Shown: positions 8,546 to 18,159 of the stretch, one piece after another
How the letters are laid out: every line of letters starts with the position of its first letter
Position numbering within the stretch: the first letter of the stretch is position 1
Source: Mumia flava
GTDB lineage: Bacteria; Actinomycetota; Actinomycetes; Propionibacteriales; Nocardioidaceae
NCBI RefSeq assembly: GCF_002797495.1
Contig: NZ_PGEZ01000002.1
Location: forward strand, 496,001 to 560,000
Direction of reading: 5' to 3'
Length of the DNA: 64,000 nucleotides
The notes under the pieces: generated by a model
What the model was told of the DNA's origin: nothing
Databases searched by the model: none
The model's input: only the letters and a program-made list of their open reading frames with translations
Position numbers and translations under genes: made by a program

Positions 8546-8583
8546 GCGTGGCCGCTGGCGTCTCGGGTCACCAGCGGCCACGC
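8546..8583 (-). terminator. Hairpin terminator downstream of the peroxiredoxin operon
   Basis: A perfect 13-bp stem (8546-8558 with 8571-8583, 12-nt loop) lies 40 nt after the stop of the peroxiredoxin gene and before tRNA-Val. It lacks a long U-tract, as is common in actinobacteria. Confidence 0.6.
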
Positions 8584-8622
8584 GTTCTCAGTGTTGCACA
8601 CCCGGCGGGCGTGCGGGGGTTG

Positions 8623-9087
8623 TCACCCAGAGATTTCCTTGACGGCGTTCAGGTAGTCGCCGAGATCGCGTGCGTCGGGCAGTCCGTTCTCGACCTTCCA
8701 GCGCACCACGCCGTCGGTGTCGACCAGGAAGCTGCCGCGCAGCGCACAGCCCCGCTCGGGATCGAAGACACCGAAGGCGCTCGCGACCTCGCCGTGCGGC
8801 CAGAAGTCGCTGAGCAGCGAGAACTCGAGGCCGTCGGCGTCGGCGAACGCGCGCAGCGCGAACATCGGGTCGCACGAGATCGCCACGACCTGGGCACCGA
8901 GATCGTTGAACGCCGCGAGGTTGTCGCGGATCTCGCACAGCTCGCCGGTGCAGATCCCGCTGAAGGCGAACGGGTAGAACACCAGCAGCACCGGCTGCTC
9001 GGCACGCAGCTTGTCGAGCGAGACGGACTCGCCGTGCTGGTTCTTGAGGGTGAAGTCGGGGGCGGGGGTGCCGATCTCGATGGTCAT
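8623..9087 (-). CDS. ahpE: AhpE-type peroxiredoxin
   Basis: 154 aa thioredoxin-fold protein. The peroxidatic cysteine is Cys46 in FAFSGICTGELCEIRDN, matching the PxxxT/S-xx-C pattern of the one-Cys AhpE group; a second Cys (Cys51) is nearby. AhpE reduces alkyl hydroperoxides and peroxynitrite in the cytosol using mycothiol- or mycoredoxin-linked electrons in actinobacteria. ATG 9087 overlaps the stop of the upstream acyl-CoA synthetase (ATGA), so the two are translationally coupled. In M. tuberculosis ahpE (Rv2238c) also lies beside the DUF3052 gene and aceE, as here. Confidence 0.92.
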   Translation of the reverse strand: MTIEIGTPAPDFTLKNQHGESVSLDKLRAEQPVLLVFYPFAFSGICTGELCEIRDNLAAFNDLGAQVVAISCDPMFALRAFADADGLEFSLLSDFWPHGEVASAFGVFDPERGCALRGSFLVDTDGVVRWKVENGLPDARDLGDYLNAVKEISG

Positions 9088-10724
9088 TCGCTCTCGCTCT
9101 CGTCGTGTCGCAGGTGGCGCTTGAGGACCTTGCCGGTCGCGTTGCGCGGCAGCTCTTCGACGAAGACTACGGCGCGCGGCACCTTGTACCGCGCGAGGTG
9201 GGTGCGGACGTGCTCCTGGAGCTGTTCCTCGGAGACCGACGCGTCCGGACGCGTCGCCACCCAGGCGACCAGGCGCTGACCGAACTGCTCGTCGTCCACG
9301 CCGACGGCGGCGACCTCCAGCACGGCGGGGTGGCGCGCCAGGCAGTCCTCGACCTCCTGCGGGTACACGTTCTCCCCGCCGGACACGATCATCTCGTCGT
9401 CACGCCCCTCGACGAAGAGCAGCCCGTCGCGGATCGTGCCGACGTCGCCGGTCGCCATCAGTCCGGACCGCTGCTCCTTCGTCTCGCCGTTCGTGTAGCC
9501 CTCGAACTGCGCGGCGTTGCTGACGAAGACCCGCCCCGTGGAGCCGACGGACGGCCGGCCGTCGTCGTCGAGCAGCGCGACCGTCGTGCCGATCGGCGGC
9601 GCGCCCGCGGTGCCCGGGTGCGCCCGCATGTCGGCCGGCTGCGCGATCGTGGCCCACGCGCACTCGGTCGAGCCGTAGGTGTTGTAGAGGTTGTCGCCGA
9701 ACCGGTCCATCCAGGCGATCGCCAGGTCGCCCGGGAGCGCGGACCCGCTGGCGCCGACGACGCGCAGGGCGCTGAGGTCGTAGCGGGCCAGCTCCTCGTC
9801 GGGCAGCTCCATCGCGCGCTGGATCATCACCGGGACCACGATCGCGGCGTCGCACCGCTGCTCGGCGAGCGTCCTCAGGAAGTCGCGCGGGTCGAAGCGT
9901 CGCCGCAGCACCAGCGTGGAACCGAGCAGCATCGACAGGTTGAGGTGGGCCCAGCCCCAGGTGTGGAACATCGGCGCGGCGATGTGCGTGCGCATCCCGA
10001 ACCGGAGCGGGAGGCGCGACAGCAGCGCGGCCCCGGCGCCGATGGAGCCGGACCCGCGGTTCGCGCCCTTCGGCGTGCCCGTCGTGCCGGACGTGAGGAT
10101 CACGGAGCGCCCTTCGCGTGCCGGCTTGCCCGGCTCCGTGTCGTCCCCGGACGCGACCAGCTCGGCGACGGTCGCGTCGGCGCCGTCGACGTCGGCGGTC
10201 TCCTCCCAGGCCACGATCCGCGCGACGTCGGCCGGGACCGCGTCGACCACGGCGCCGAACTCCTCGTCGTAGATCACCGCCCGGGGCTTCTCCCGCTCGA
10301 GCAGCTCGACGGTCTGCGGTCCGGAGAACGCGGTGTTCAGGTAGAGCACGTCGGCGCCGAGGCGCCCGATCGCGACCGCCGCGACGACGAACCAGCGGTG
10401 GTTGCGCGCCATCAGCGCGACGGCGTCGCCCGCGCCGACGCCGCGGGCTGCGAGCCCGTGCGCCAGAGCGTTCGCCTGGCGATGGACCTCGCCGAAGGTC
10501 ATCGACCCCCGCTCGTCGTGCAGGGCGATCCCGTGGTCGTTGCGGGCGGCGAGCGAGGCGTACCCGCCGGCGGGCCCGGTGCCCCAGGTCACGAGCGCCT
10601 TGCCGATCCGCGCCAGCGTCACCGGGCCGTACGGGCGGACGAGCCCGGTCGCGAGCAGGGAGGCGGCGCTGCGTCCGGCGACGCCGACGGCGTGGGTGCC
10701 GGGCCCGTGCAGTTCGTTGGTCAT
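9084..10724 (-). CDS. Acyl-CoA synthetase (AMP-forming, FadD-like)
   Basis: 546 aa ANL-superfamily ligase. The phosphate loop TSGTTGTPKGA lies near residue 210, the YGSTECAW adenine motif near 345, TGDVG near 420, and the C-terminal catalytic lysine motif NATGKVLKR at the end. It activates a carboxylic acid, probably a medium/long-chain fatty acid, to the acyl-CoA through an acyl-AMP. It is inserted between ahpE and DUF3052, which are closer together in M. tuberculosis. Translationally coupled to the peroxiredoxin through a 4-nt overlap. Chain-length specificity cannot be read from sequence. Confidence 0.9.
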   Translation of the reverse strand: MTNELHGPGTHAVGVAGRSAASLLATGLVRPYGPVTLARIGKALVTWGTGPAGGYASLAARNDHGIALHDERGSMTFGEVHRQANALAHGLAARGVGAGDAVALMARNHRWFVVAAVAIGRLGADVLYLNTAFSGPQTVELLEREKPRAVIYDEEFGAVVDAVPADVARIVAWEETADVDGADATVAELVASGDDTEPGKPAREGRSVILTSGTTGTPKGANRGSGSIGAGAALLSRLPLRFGMRTHIAAPMFHTWGWAHLNLSMLLGSTLVLRRRFDPRDFLRTLAEQRCDAAIVVPVMIQRAMELPDEELARYDLSALRVVGASGSALPGDLAIAWMDRFGDNLYNTYGSTECAWATIAQPADMRAHPGTAGAPPIGTTVALLDDDGRPSVGSTGRVFVSNAAQFEGYTNGETKEQRSGLMATGDVGTIRDGLLFVEGRDDEMIVSGGENVYPQEVEDCLARHPAVLEVAAVGVDDEQFGQRLVAWVATRPDASVSEEQLQEHVRTHLARYKVPRAVVFVEELPRNATGKVLKRHLRHDESESE

Positions 10725-10821
10725 GTCAGCCCTCGAAGTCGGGTGCGGTCGATGCCCAGCATCGTAACCACGAGTGACACCATGAGGGACAGCACGACCC
10801 GAGAATCCGTCGCCCGACGCG

Positions 10822-11241
10822 TCAGCGCCGGTGCGTGGACAGCTTCGTCGCGCTCCAGTCGTCGCCGGCCGTCGCGGTCGTCGTCGTCGACAGCCCGGCG
10901 ATCGGTGCCGCCTCGGCGATGTCGGCGTTGTCGACGTAGCCGGGCCGGCCGACCTTGGGGGTCAGCAGCCAGACGTTGCCCCCGTCGGCGAGGTCCTGGA
11001 GGGAGTCGACGAGGGCGTCGACCAGGTCGCCGTCACCGTCTCGCCACCACAGCACGACGCCGTCGACCACCTCGCCGGACTCGCCGTCGACCATCTCGCT
11101 GCCGATCCGGTCCTCGATCGCCTCGCGAAGGGTGTCGTCGGCGTCCTCGTCCCAGCCCAGCTCCTGGACGACCATGTCGGGCCCGAACCCGAGCCGCTCG
11201 CCCAGTCCTGGGCGGTCCGCGTCCTTCGCGGTCGCGCTCAC
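10822..11241 (-). CDS. DUF3052 domain-containing protein
   Basis: 139 aa acidic protein. The segment GERLGFGPDMVVQELGWDEDADDTLREAIE is the conserved start of DUF3052, and WLLTPKVGRPGYVDNADIAEAAPIAGLSTTT its conserved end. The family (Rv2239c in M. tuberculosis) is actinobacterial, usually divergent from aceE, as here. No catalytic residues are evident and the function is unknown. GTG start, with GGGAGG upstream. Confidence 0.9.
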   Translation of the reverse strand: MSATAKDADRPGLGERLGFGPDMVVQELGWDEDADDTLREAIEDRIGSEMVDGESGEVVDGVVLWWRDGDGDLVDALVDSLQDLADGGNVWLLTPKVGRPGYVDNADIAEAAPIAGLSTTTTATAGDDWSATKLSTHRR

Positions 11242-11510
11242 CGATGCCTCCCTGATTCTTCCGTGCGTGTGTCGGTGCTCCCAGGCTCGCCTACGTGCTG
11301 CCTAGGCGCCACACACTAGCGCCAATGCACCCGTCGGGGCAGTCCGGCGCCCGTGATCGTTACCTGACCCGACCACGTCGCGAGACGACCGATCGCCTAC
11401 TCGCGGGTAGGAAGGGTGGGTGCCAAGATGGAACGTGATCGGCCCACCACGCCGGTCCTGTTCGTACGTGCGCACCCCTGCACGCGATCCCGACGAAAGA
11501 AGGCTTCATC

Positions 11511-14273
11511 GTGGCCCAGTCATCGGAGCGGCCCCCCGTCATCCACGAGGGTCTCCCCTCGCAGCTGCCCGACATCGATCCCGACGAGACGACCGAGTGG
11601 CTCGAGTCGTTCGACGAGATGGTCGGCAGCCGGGGCCGAGGCCGCGCCCGGTACGTGATGCTGCGACTGCTCGAGCGGGCCCGCGAGCGCCAGGTCGGCG
11701 TCCCCGCGCTGACGAGCACCGACTACATCAACTCCATCCCGCCCGAGCGCGAGCCGTGGTTCCCCGGGGACGAGGACGTCGAGCGTCGCATCCGCGCCTA
11801 CATCCGCTGGAACGCCGCCGTGATGGTCTCGCGCGCGAACCGCCCCGGTCTCGGGGTCGGCGGGCACATCGCGACGTACCAGTCGGCCGCCAGCCTGTAC
11901 GAGGTCGGCTTCAACCACTTCTTCCGGGGCAAGGACGCCGACGACGGCGGCGACCAGATCTACATCCAGGGGCACGCGTCGCCGGGCATCTACGCTCGCG
12001 CGTTCCTCGAGGGCCGCCTGGAGGAGGACCAGCTCGACCGGTTCCGCCAGGAGGTCTCGCACGGCCCCGGGCAGGGCCTGTCGTCCTACCCGCACCCGCG
12101 CCTGATGCCGGACTTCTGGGAGTTCCCCACGGTCTCGATGGGCATCGGGGCCCTGAACTCCATCTACCAGGCCCGGTTCAACCGCTACCTGCACAACCGC
12201 GGCATCAAGGACACGAGCAACCAGCACGTCTGGGCCTTCCTCGGCGACGGCGAGATGGGCGAGCCCGAGTCGCTCGGCGCGATCGGCCTCGCCGCCCGCG
12301 AGGAGCTCGACAACCTCACGTTCGTGATCAACTGCAACCTCCAGCAGCTCGACGGGCCGGTCCGCGGCAACGGCAAGGTCATCCAGGAGCTGGAGTCGTA
12401 CTTCCGCGGCGCCGGCTGGAACGTCATCAAGGTGATCTGGGGCCGCGAGTGGGACGACCTGCTCGCCCGCGACGTCGACGGCGTCCTGGTCAACCAGATG
12501 AACCGCACGCCGGACGGCCAGTTCCAGACGTACTCGATCGAGGAGGGCTCCTACACCCGGCAGCACTTCTTCGGTGCGGACCCGCGGCTGCTCAAGATGG
12601 TCGACCACCTCAGCGACGACCAGATCGCGCGCCTGCCGCGCGGCGGCCACGACTACCGCAAGGTGTACGGCGCGTTCAAGGCCGCGACCGAGCACACCGG
12701 GCAGCCGACGGTGATCCTCGCCCAGACCATCAAGGGCTGGACGATCGACGCGCTGGAGGGCCGCAACGCGACCCACCAGATGAAGAAGCTGACGAAGAAC
12801 GACCTCAAGGTCTTCCGCGACCGGCTGCACCTGCCGATCAGCGACGCCGCGATCGACGACAACGACCTGCCGCCGTTCTACCACCCGGGCGCGGACTCCG
12901 ACGAGATCCAGTACATGAAGGAGCGGCGCCGCCAGCTCGGCGGGTCGATCCCCCGCCGGCGGGTCGCGCCGACCTCGGTCGAGCTGCCCGGTGACAAGGC
13001 GTACGAGGAGCTGCGCGGCGGCTCGGGCAACCAGCCGATCGCGACGACGATGGCGTTCGTCCGCCTGCTGCGCAACCTGATGCGCGACAAGTCGATCGGC
13101 AAGCGGGTCGTGCCGATCGCGCCGGACGAGTTCCGCACGTTCGGGATGGACTCGATGTTCCCGACGGCGAAGGTCTACAACCCGCACGGCCAGTCCTACG
13201 AGTCGGTGGACCGCAAGATCCTGCTGGCCTACAAGGAGTCGGACTCCGGCCAGCTCCTGCACGAAGGCATCAGCGAGGCCGGGGCGGTCGCGTCGATGAC
13301 CGCCGCCGGCACCGCGTACGCCACGCACGGCGAGCCGATGATCCCGGTCTACATCTTCTACTCGATGTTCGGCTTCCAGCGCACCGGCGACTGGCTGTGG
13401 GCGCTCGGCGACCAGCTCGGGCGCGGGTTCCTCGTCGGTGCCACCGCCGGGCGCACGACCCTGACCGGCGAGGGGCTGCAGCACGCCGACGGCCACTCGC
13501 CGCTGCTCGCACGGACGAACCCGGCGGCGGTGCACTACGACCCCGCGTACGGCTTCGAGATCAGCCACATCGTCGCCGACGGCATGCGGCGGATGTACGG
13601 CTCGACCGAGGAGCACCCGCACGGCGAGGACGTCTTCTACTACCTGACGGTCTACAACGAGCCGATCGTGCAGCCGGCCGAGCCCGAGGGTCTCGACGTG
13701 GACGGTCTCCTGAAGGGGATGTACCGCTACCGCGCGGCCGGCGAGGCGGCCGCCGACGCGCCCCGCGCTCAGGTGCTCGCCTCCGGTGTCGCGATGCCGT
13801 GGGCGGTCGAGGCGCAGCAGATCCTCGCCGACGAGTACGGCGTGGCGGTCGACGTGTGGTCCGTCACGTCGTGGAACGAGCTGGCGCGCGAGGCCGACGA
13901 GGTCGCGCGCGAGAACCTCAACGCGCCGGGGAGCGAGCCGAGGGTGCCGTACGTCACCCGGACCCTGTCGGACCAGCCGGGCCCGGTCGTCGCGGTCAGC
14001 GACTACATGCGTGCGGTGCCGGACCAGATCGCCCGCTGGGTGCCGGGGCACTGGATGTCGCTGGGCGCCGACGGCTACGGCTTCGCGGACACGCGCGCAG
14101 CCGCACGGCGGTTCTTCCAGATCGACACCGCGTCGATCGTGGTCGGGGTCCTCGAGTCGCTGGCCGCGACCGGCGAGGTGAAGCCCGAGACCGCCGCGGA
14201 GGCGTACCAGCGCTTCGAGCTCGACGACCCCCAGGCGGTGGCGGACGTGCCGCAGGAGGGCGCGGACGCCTGA
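11511..14273 (+). CDS. aceE: Pyruvate dehydrogenase E1 component, homodimeric type
   Basis: 920 aa, the usual length. The thiamine-diphosphate motif is [20 protein letters not shown] followed by [14 protein letters not shown]; the pyrimidine-binding and transketolase-like central domains are intact ([18 protein letters not shown]). It decarboxylates pyruvate and acetylates the lipoyl group of E2, feeding acetyl-CoA to the TCA cycle and lipid synthesis. GTG start preceded by AGAAGG. The upstream 270 bp is a divergent promoter region shared with DUF3052. E2 and E3 are not in the window. Confidence 0.97.
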   Translation: MAQSSERPPVIHEGLPSQLPDIDPDETTEWLESFDEMVGSRGRGRARYVMLRLLERARERQVGVPALTSTDYINSIPPEREPWFPGDEDVERRIRAYIRWNAAVMVSRANRPGLGVGGHIATYQSAASLYEVGFNHFFRGKDADDGGDQIYIQGHASPGIYARAFLEGRLEEDQLDRFRQEVSHGPGQGLSSYPHPRLMPDFWEFPTVSMGIGALNSIYQARFNRYLHNRGIKDTSNQHVWAFLGDGEMGEPESLGAIGLAAREELDNLTFVINCNLQQLDGPVRGNGKVIQELESYFRGAGWNVIKVIWGREWDDLLARDVDGVLVNQMNRTPDGQFQTYSIEEGSYTRQHFFGADPRLLKMVDHLSDDQIARLPRGGHDYRKVYGAFKAATEHTGQPTVILAQTIKGWTIDALEGRNATHQMKKLTKNDLKVFRDRLHLPISDAAIDDNDLPPFYHPGADSDEIQYMKERRRQLGGSIPRRRVAPTSVELPGDKAYEELRGGSGNQPIATTMAFVRLLRNLMRDKSIGKRVVPIAPDEFRTFGMDSMFPTAKVYNPHGQSYESVDRKILLAYKESDSGQLLHEGISEAGAVASMTAAGTAYATHGEPMIPVYIFYSMFGFQRTGDWLWALGDQLGRGFLVGATAGRTTLTGEGLQHADGHSPLLARTNPAAVHYDPAYGFEISHIVADGMRRMYGSTEEHPHGEDVFYYLTVYNEPIVQPAEPEGLDVDGLLKGMYRYRAAGEAAADAPRAQVLASGVAMPWAVEAQQILADEYGVAVDVWSVTSWNELAREADEVARENLNAPGSEPRVPYVTRTLSDQPGPVVAVSDYMRAVPDQIARWVPGHWMSLGADGYGFADTRAAARRFFQIDTASIVVGVLESLAATGEVKPETAAEAYQRFELDDPQAVADVPQEGADA

Positions 14274-14332
14274 GCGTCGGCGCATGATCACGGGGGACGC
14301 GGCGGCACGTCGGGGCGCGCCCCCGCGTCCTC

Positions 14333-14338
14333 TAGAAT
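14333..14338 (+). promoter_or_regulatory. Putative -10 (TAGAAT) for leaderless PAP2 gene
   Basis: TAGAAT ends 7 nt before the ATG at 14346; no Shine-Dalgarno sequence in between. Confidence 0.5.
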
Positions 14339-14345
14339 CGCCCGC

Positions 14346-15530
14346 ATGGGTTCTGGCGACGACACGACGTCCGCCCCGAGCGTCGGCACGTCCGTGGCCA
14401 CGCCGGAGGCTGACGCGAGCAAGGAGGCAGCGGCGATGACGCCGACGTGGGTCCGTGTGGTGCGCTGGCCGTACACGTTCCTCGTGGCCTTCTCCGTGCT
14501 CGTCGGGATCTTCACGATCTCGACCTCGGCGTCGCTGGACCTCCCGCTGCGGGACCCGGAGGGCTTCCTCGGTCCGGCGTACGTCCGGCTGCCGATGCTC
14601 GGCGTGCTCTTCATCGCCGGCGGCGTCCTCGTCCAGGCTCTGGTCCAGAACCGCAGCGTCCGCGGGCTGTTCTCGCGGGCCGTGACGATCGTGCGGACCG
14701 AGTGGACCTGGGGGCGTCTGGCGCACGCCGCGACCGGGCTGATCTGCTTCTACGTCTGCTACGTCTGCTACCGCAACCTCAAGAGCTTCCTCCCGGTGAT
14801 CCGCGAGGACGTCCTCTACGACGCGGACCTGCTCAAGCTCGACCACTGGCTGTTCTTCGGGCACTACCCGGGCCTGCTGCTGCACGACCTCCTCGGCACC
14901 GGCGCCTCGGGCTTCGTGCTCTCGACGGTCTACACGTCGTACCTCATGCTCGTCCCGGTCTCGCTCGCCGCGGTCCTGGTCCTGAACCGCAACCTCTCCC
15001 TCGGGGCTTGGTACGCGACGGCGCTGAGCCTGAACTGGATCCTCGGCGTCGCCAGCTACTACCTCCTGCCGACCCTCGGGCCGGTCTTCGCCAACCCCTC
15101 GCTGTTCTACGACCTGCCGGCCGACTCCGGCGTCGCGAGCCTCCAGGAGTACCTCGCGGACAACGGGTACGAGGTCAGGCACGACCCGTGGTCCAGCGAC
15201 GCGATCTACGGGATCGCCGGCTTCGCGTCGCTGCACGTGTCGGTCGTGCTCACGGCGTGCCTGTTCTTCCGCCGGATCGGCCTCAACCGCTGGCTGATGA
15301 ACGTGCTGTGGGTCTACTTCGCCTGCACGGTGCTCGCGACGATCTACTTCGGCTGGCACTACGTCGTCGACGATCTCGGCGGTGCGGCGATCGCCTGGGC
15401 GTCGGTCGCGATCGGCGCGCTGGTCACGGGCAACCGCGGCTACCGTCGCCGCCGCGGACAGCTCGGGCGCGGCGACGCCGAGGTCGGCGCGACCACCGAC
15501 GACGCGACCACCGACGACGCGACGACCTGA
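14346..15530 (+). CDS. PAP2 family membrane phosphatase / AUR1-like transferase
   Basis: 394 aa integral membrane protein with about six helices. Catalytic motifs of the PAP2 superfamily are visible: LKLDHWLF (C1 region), GFASLHVSV (C2, His) and YFGWHYVVDDLGG (C3, His and Asp). The AUR1-like subgroup transfers or hydrolyses phospholipid headgroups on the extracytoplasmic face. The N-terminal 30 residues are polar, and an in-frame ATG at 14436 closer to the first helix is an alternative start, but the -10 hexamer supports 14346. The C-terminus ends in a short TTDDA tandem repeat. Confidence 0.87.
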   Translation: MGSGDDTTSAPSVGTSVATPEADASKEAAAMTPTWVRVVRWPYTFLVAFSVLVGIFTISTSASLDLPLRDPEGFLGPAYVRLPMLGVLFIAGGVLVQALVQNRSVRGLFSRAVTIVRTEWTWGRLAHAATGLICFYVCYVCYRNLKSFLPVIREDVLYDADLLKLDHWLFFGHYPGLLLHDLLGTGASGFVLSTVYTSYLMLVPVSLAAVLVLNRNLSLGAWYATALSLNWILGVASYYLLPTLGPVFANPSLFYDLPADSGVASLQEYLADNGYEVRHDPWSSDAIYGIAGFASLHVSVVLTACLFFRRIGLNRWLMNVLWVYFACTVLATIYFGWHYVVDDLGGAAIAWASVAIGALVTGNRGYRRRRGQLGRGDAEVGATTDDATTDDATT

Positions 15531-15575
15531 CGTACGGGCCCGGACCCCTGCGTCAGCGGTCCGGCCGGCCCGTGC

Positions 15576-16541
15576 TCAGCCCGCCTGGGGCGCGGCGTCC
15601 TCGGCCTCGTCCTCGTCCTCGACGACGGCACCGTGGGCCTGCAGCGCCGAGCGCCACATCTTCTTGCGGTAGCGCACGGCCGGCTGCTGGTCGACGAACG
15701 AGCTGAGCACCTCCACGAACAGCTCGGGCTCGTCCTTGTGCGGGAAGTGGCCGGAGCGCGGGAAGATCTCGACCCGCGTGGGCCCGGCCTCGCGTCGGGC
15801 GAGCGTGGCGTGCCGCGCCGGGATCACGTCGTCGCACGCGCCCCACACGAGGCACAGCGGGACCGACTCCGCGAGGTAGGCGCGGTCGTGCATGGTGACC
15901 CGCTGTCCCCGCCAGTCGATCACGTGGCTCGTCACGGCACGGATCGCCGCCCGCGCCGCCGGGTCGCACAGCTGCGCGTAGACGTCGGCGACCTCGTCGA
16001 GGTCGCGGGTGTGCGGGATCCCGGTGCGCGACAGTCCGCGCAGCAGCCGCCGCAGCGGCGCCCGTACGGGCGGGACCGACAGCAGCCCGAGGCCCACGCC
16101 GGCGCCCGGCAGGGTGAGGGCCCGGATCAGCGGCGACACCTCCGGTCCGAGGCCGCCGGGTGCGACCAGGCACAACCGTTCGGTCTGCTTGGGGAACTGG
16201 TAGGCGAACTGCATCGCCACCCCTCCGCCCAGGCTGTGCCCGACGACGGTCGCGCGGTCGAGGTCGAGGCACGCGAGCAGATCACGCATCCCGTTCGCGT
16301 ACCCACCGAGCGAGTAGTCCGCGCGGGGCTTGTCGGACGCGCCGTGACCGAGGAAGTCCGGCGCGAGCACGGTGTAGCGCTCGGCGAGCCGGCCCATCAC
16401 CGGGAGCCAGGTCGAGGAGTCGCACCCGAGGCCGTGCAGCAGCAGGAGCACCGGACCGTCGCCCGCGAGACGGTACGCGCGCCGGTGGCCGTGGACGGTG
16501 ACCCAGCGCGTCTCGAGGGCAGGGTCGGTCGCGCGCTCCAT
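15576..16541 (-). CDS. Alpha/beta hydrolase
   Basis: 321 aa. Nucleophile elbow VGHSLGGGVAMQ, oxyanion segment LLLHGLGCDSSTW, catalytic acid region near WGACDDVIPA and His in RSGHFPHKDEP complete the triad. The fold resembles haloperoxidase / epoxide-hydrolase-like esterases; the substrate is unknown. ATG 16541 is chosen because GAGGAGGG lies 6 nt upstream; longer in-frame starts lack this. The C-terminal ~30 residues are acidic low complexity. Divergent from the FasR-like regulator. Confidence 0.88.
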   Translation of the reverse strand: MERATDPALETRWVTVHGHRRAYRLAGDGPVLLLLHGLGCDSSTWLPVMGRLAERYTVLAPDFLGHGASDKPRADYSLGGYANGMRDLLACLDLDRATVVGHSLGGGVAMQFAYQFPKQTERLCLVAPGGLGPEVSPLIRALTLPGAGVGLGLLSVPPVRAPLRRLLRGLSRTGIPHTRDLDEVADVYAQLCDPAARAAIRAVTSHVIDWRGQRVTMHDRAYLAESVPLCLVWGACDDVIPARHATLARREAGPTRVEIFPRSGHFPHKDEPELFVEVLSSFVDQQPAVRYRKKMWRSALQAHGAVVEDEDEAEDAAPQAG

Positions 16542-16611
16542 GGCGGCCCTCCTCATCCCCCCGGACGAGTCCTCAGGCGTCACGATACCGGTCGGCGAGC
16601 CTCGCGCACCC

Positions 16612-16617
16612 TAGTCT
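16612..16617 (+). promoter_or_regulatory. Putative -10 (TAGTCT) for leaderless fasR-like gene
   Basis: TAGTCT ends 6 nt before the GTG start at 16624. Confidence 0.5.
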
Positions 16618-16623
16618 GGGCAC

Positions 16624-17847
16624 GTGACCCAGACCGCACGAGCACGCTACGCGGCCGTCCTGGACCGCTCTCTGGGCGACCTCACGACCGCGGCGATCGC
16701 GCGGATGGACTCCGAGCTCGACTGGTTCTCCGAGCTCGACGCCGAGCAGCGCTCGTGGATCTCGATGATCGCGCACGCGGGCATCGCCCAGTGCTCGCAG
16801 TGGCTGCGCTCCCCCGGGCGCCCGCTGGACGTCTCCGAGCAGGTCTTCGGGGCCGCGCCGCGCACGCTGACCCGCGACGTCAGCCTGCAGCGGACCGTGG
16901 CGATGGTGCGGACGACGATCGAGGTGATCGAGAGCCGGATCGTCGACCTGTTCGGTCCGGAGGAGGCGGACGAGGCGGCTCGCGCGATGTCGGAGTACGC
17001 GCGGGAGGTCGCGTTCGCCACGGCCGAGGTCTACGCACGCGCGGCGGAGGCGCGCGGAGCGTGGGACGCCAGGCTGGAGGCGCTCGCCGTGGACGCGGTC
17101 GTCCGCGGTGAGACCGAGGACCTGGTCCGCTCCCGGGTCGCGGTGCTCGGGTGGGACGCGGGCGGTCCGGTGGTCGTGGTGGTGGGCGCGGCCCCGCAGG
17201 CTCCCGGGGTCGACGACGAGACGGTCGTCGAGCAGGTGCGGTCGTGCGCCGGGCGCTCCGGGCTGACCGCACTCACCTCCGTCCAGCTCGACCGCCTCGT
17301 CGTGCTGCTGGCCGGCGCCGACGAGCCGCGTGCCGCAGCGCTCGCGGTGGCGTCGGCCTTCGGCGACGGTCCGGTCGTGGTGGGTCCGCCGGTCGGCTCG
17401 GTCGCGCAGGCGCACCGGTCGTCGCGCGCCGCGGTGGCGGGGTACCGCGCGGCGGGCGGCTGGCCGGACGCTCCCCGGCCGGTGCTCGCCGACGAGCTGC
17501 TCGTCGAGCGGGCCCTGGCCGGCGACGGGCATGCCCGTCGCGAGCTCGTCGGTCAGGTGTACGAGCGGCTCCGTGCCGACGACCCCGTCGTGCTCGGCAC
17601 CCTCGCTGCCTATCTGGAGGCCGGCTCGTCGGTCGAGGCCGCGGCCCGGCGCCAGTTCGTGCACCCCAACACGGTGCGCTACCGTCTGCGGAAGGTCCGC
17701 GAGACCACCCACTGGGATCCTCTGTCGGCTCGCGGCGCCTACACGCTGCGCGTCGCTCTGACGCTGGGGGGCCTCCTCGCGGCGGGCAACGGGACGGGAA
17801 ACCCTCCGAACTTGGAGGATTCCTCCAAACGAACGCCGCGAAGTTGA
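16624..17847 (+). CDS. fasR: PucR/CdaR-type transcriptional regulator, FasR-like
   Basis: 407 aa. The N-terminal ~150 residues form an all-helical domain seen in actinobacterial FasR-type proteins; residues ~165-290 are a degenerate CdaR/GGDEF-like domain; residues ~325-380 hold the PucR C-terminal helix-turn-helix (AARRQFVHPNTVRYRLRKV). In Streptomyces the FasR gene lies immediately before fabD-fabH-acpP-fabF and activates them; in M. tuberculosis the related Rv2242 lies between aceE and fabD. Here the same gene follows aceE, but the fab genes are absent. The symbol is assigned by position and architecture, so moderately sure. A dyad overlaps its last codons. Confidence 0.8.
   Translation: MTQTARARYAAVLDRSLGDLTTAAIARMDSELDWFSELDAEQRSWISMIAHAGIAQCSQWLRSPGRPLDVSEQVFGAAPRTLTRDVSLQRTVAMVRTTIEVIESRIVDLFGPEEADEAARAMSEYAREVAFATAEVYARAAEARGAWDARLEALAVDAVVRGETEDLVRSRVAVLGWDAGGPVVVVVGAAPQAPGVDDETVVEQVRSCAGRSGLTALTSVQLDRLVVLLAGADEPRAAALAVASAFGDGPVVVGPPVGSVAQAHRSSRAAVAGYRAAGGWPDAPRPVLADELLVERALAGDGHARRELVGQVYERLRADDPVVLGTLAAYLEAGSSVEAAARRQFVHPNTVRYRLRKVRETTHWDPLSARGAYTLRVALTLGGLLAAGNGTGNPPNLEDSSKRTPRS
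17812..17828. promoter_or_regulatory. Perfect 8-1-8 inverted repeat, candidate operator
   Basis: TTGGAGGATTCCTCCAA is a perfect palindrome around one central base, inside the last codons of the FasR-like gene. The one-base centre makes it unsuitable as an RNA hairpin, so a protein-binding dyad is likelier. It sits where a fabD promoter would lie in related genomes. Binding by the FasR-like protein is inference. Confidence 0.45.
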
Positions 17848-18159
17848 GTGGCGCCGCCTTCGTCTGCCGCGATCACCCCAGGCACTCTTGAGACGTGCTC
17901 GTCGATGGTGACGACACCACCGGAGATTCCGTCCTACGCGGTTCGGGGGACTCGGCGGTTGCGGCACCACCGGAGCGTGGCGGCCGCAAGCGCGGTCGAA
18001 CGGGGGTGGTCATCGCCGAGAGGCGGTGGCGAGTCACGCTGAGCACACGGTCCCGCCCGGGCGTTCGGGGGTCGCCCGTGGCGGGACCGGCGGCCGTGGT
18101 CCGGGGTTGATCCGGACCACGGCCGCATCCTTCCCTCTCGTGCTCCAGGAGAAGCCGCC
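17848..18159. other. 312-bp intergenic region with structured DNA
   Basis: No gene with normal codon bias is visible. A 71-codon frame at 17895-18110 has poor third-position GC and its stop lies inside a hairpin loop, so it is not called. The region holds two back-to-back long hairpins (18048-18126) and the Shine-Dalgarno sequence of the ACP-like gene (AGGAG). In related genomes this interval would carry fabD and fabH. Confidence 0.6.
18048..18126 (+). other. Tandem double hairpin upstream of the ACP-like gene
   Basis: Hairpin 1: 18048-18057 pairs with 18080-18089 and 18058-18063 with 18073-18078 (16 bp, one bulged T). Hairpin 2 abuts it: 18090-18104 pairs perfectly with 18112-18126 (15 bp, 7-nt loop). 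Could be the terminator of the regulator gene, an attenuator, or a palindromic repeat. No U-tract follows. Confidence 0.5.

Noticed and set aside
11520-15359. 1279-codon antisense frame over aceE and the PAP2 gene
   Set aside because: A high-GC shadow frame; it crosses two well-conserved genes and shows no recognisable domain.
14346-15530. Membrane protein considered as an undescribed transporter
   Set aside because: The His/Asp pattern of the PAP2 superfamily is present, so a phosphatase/transferase is the better call.
17895-18110. 71-codon frame in the gap before the ACP-like gene
   Set aside because: Third-position GC is well below that of neighbouring genes, no family resemblance, and its stop lies in a hairpin loop.
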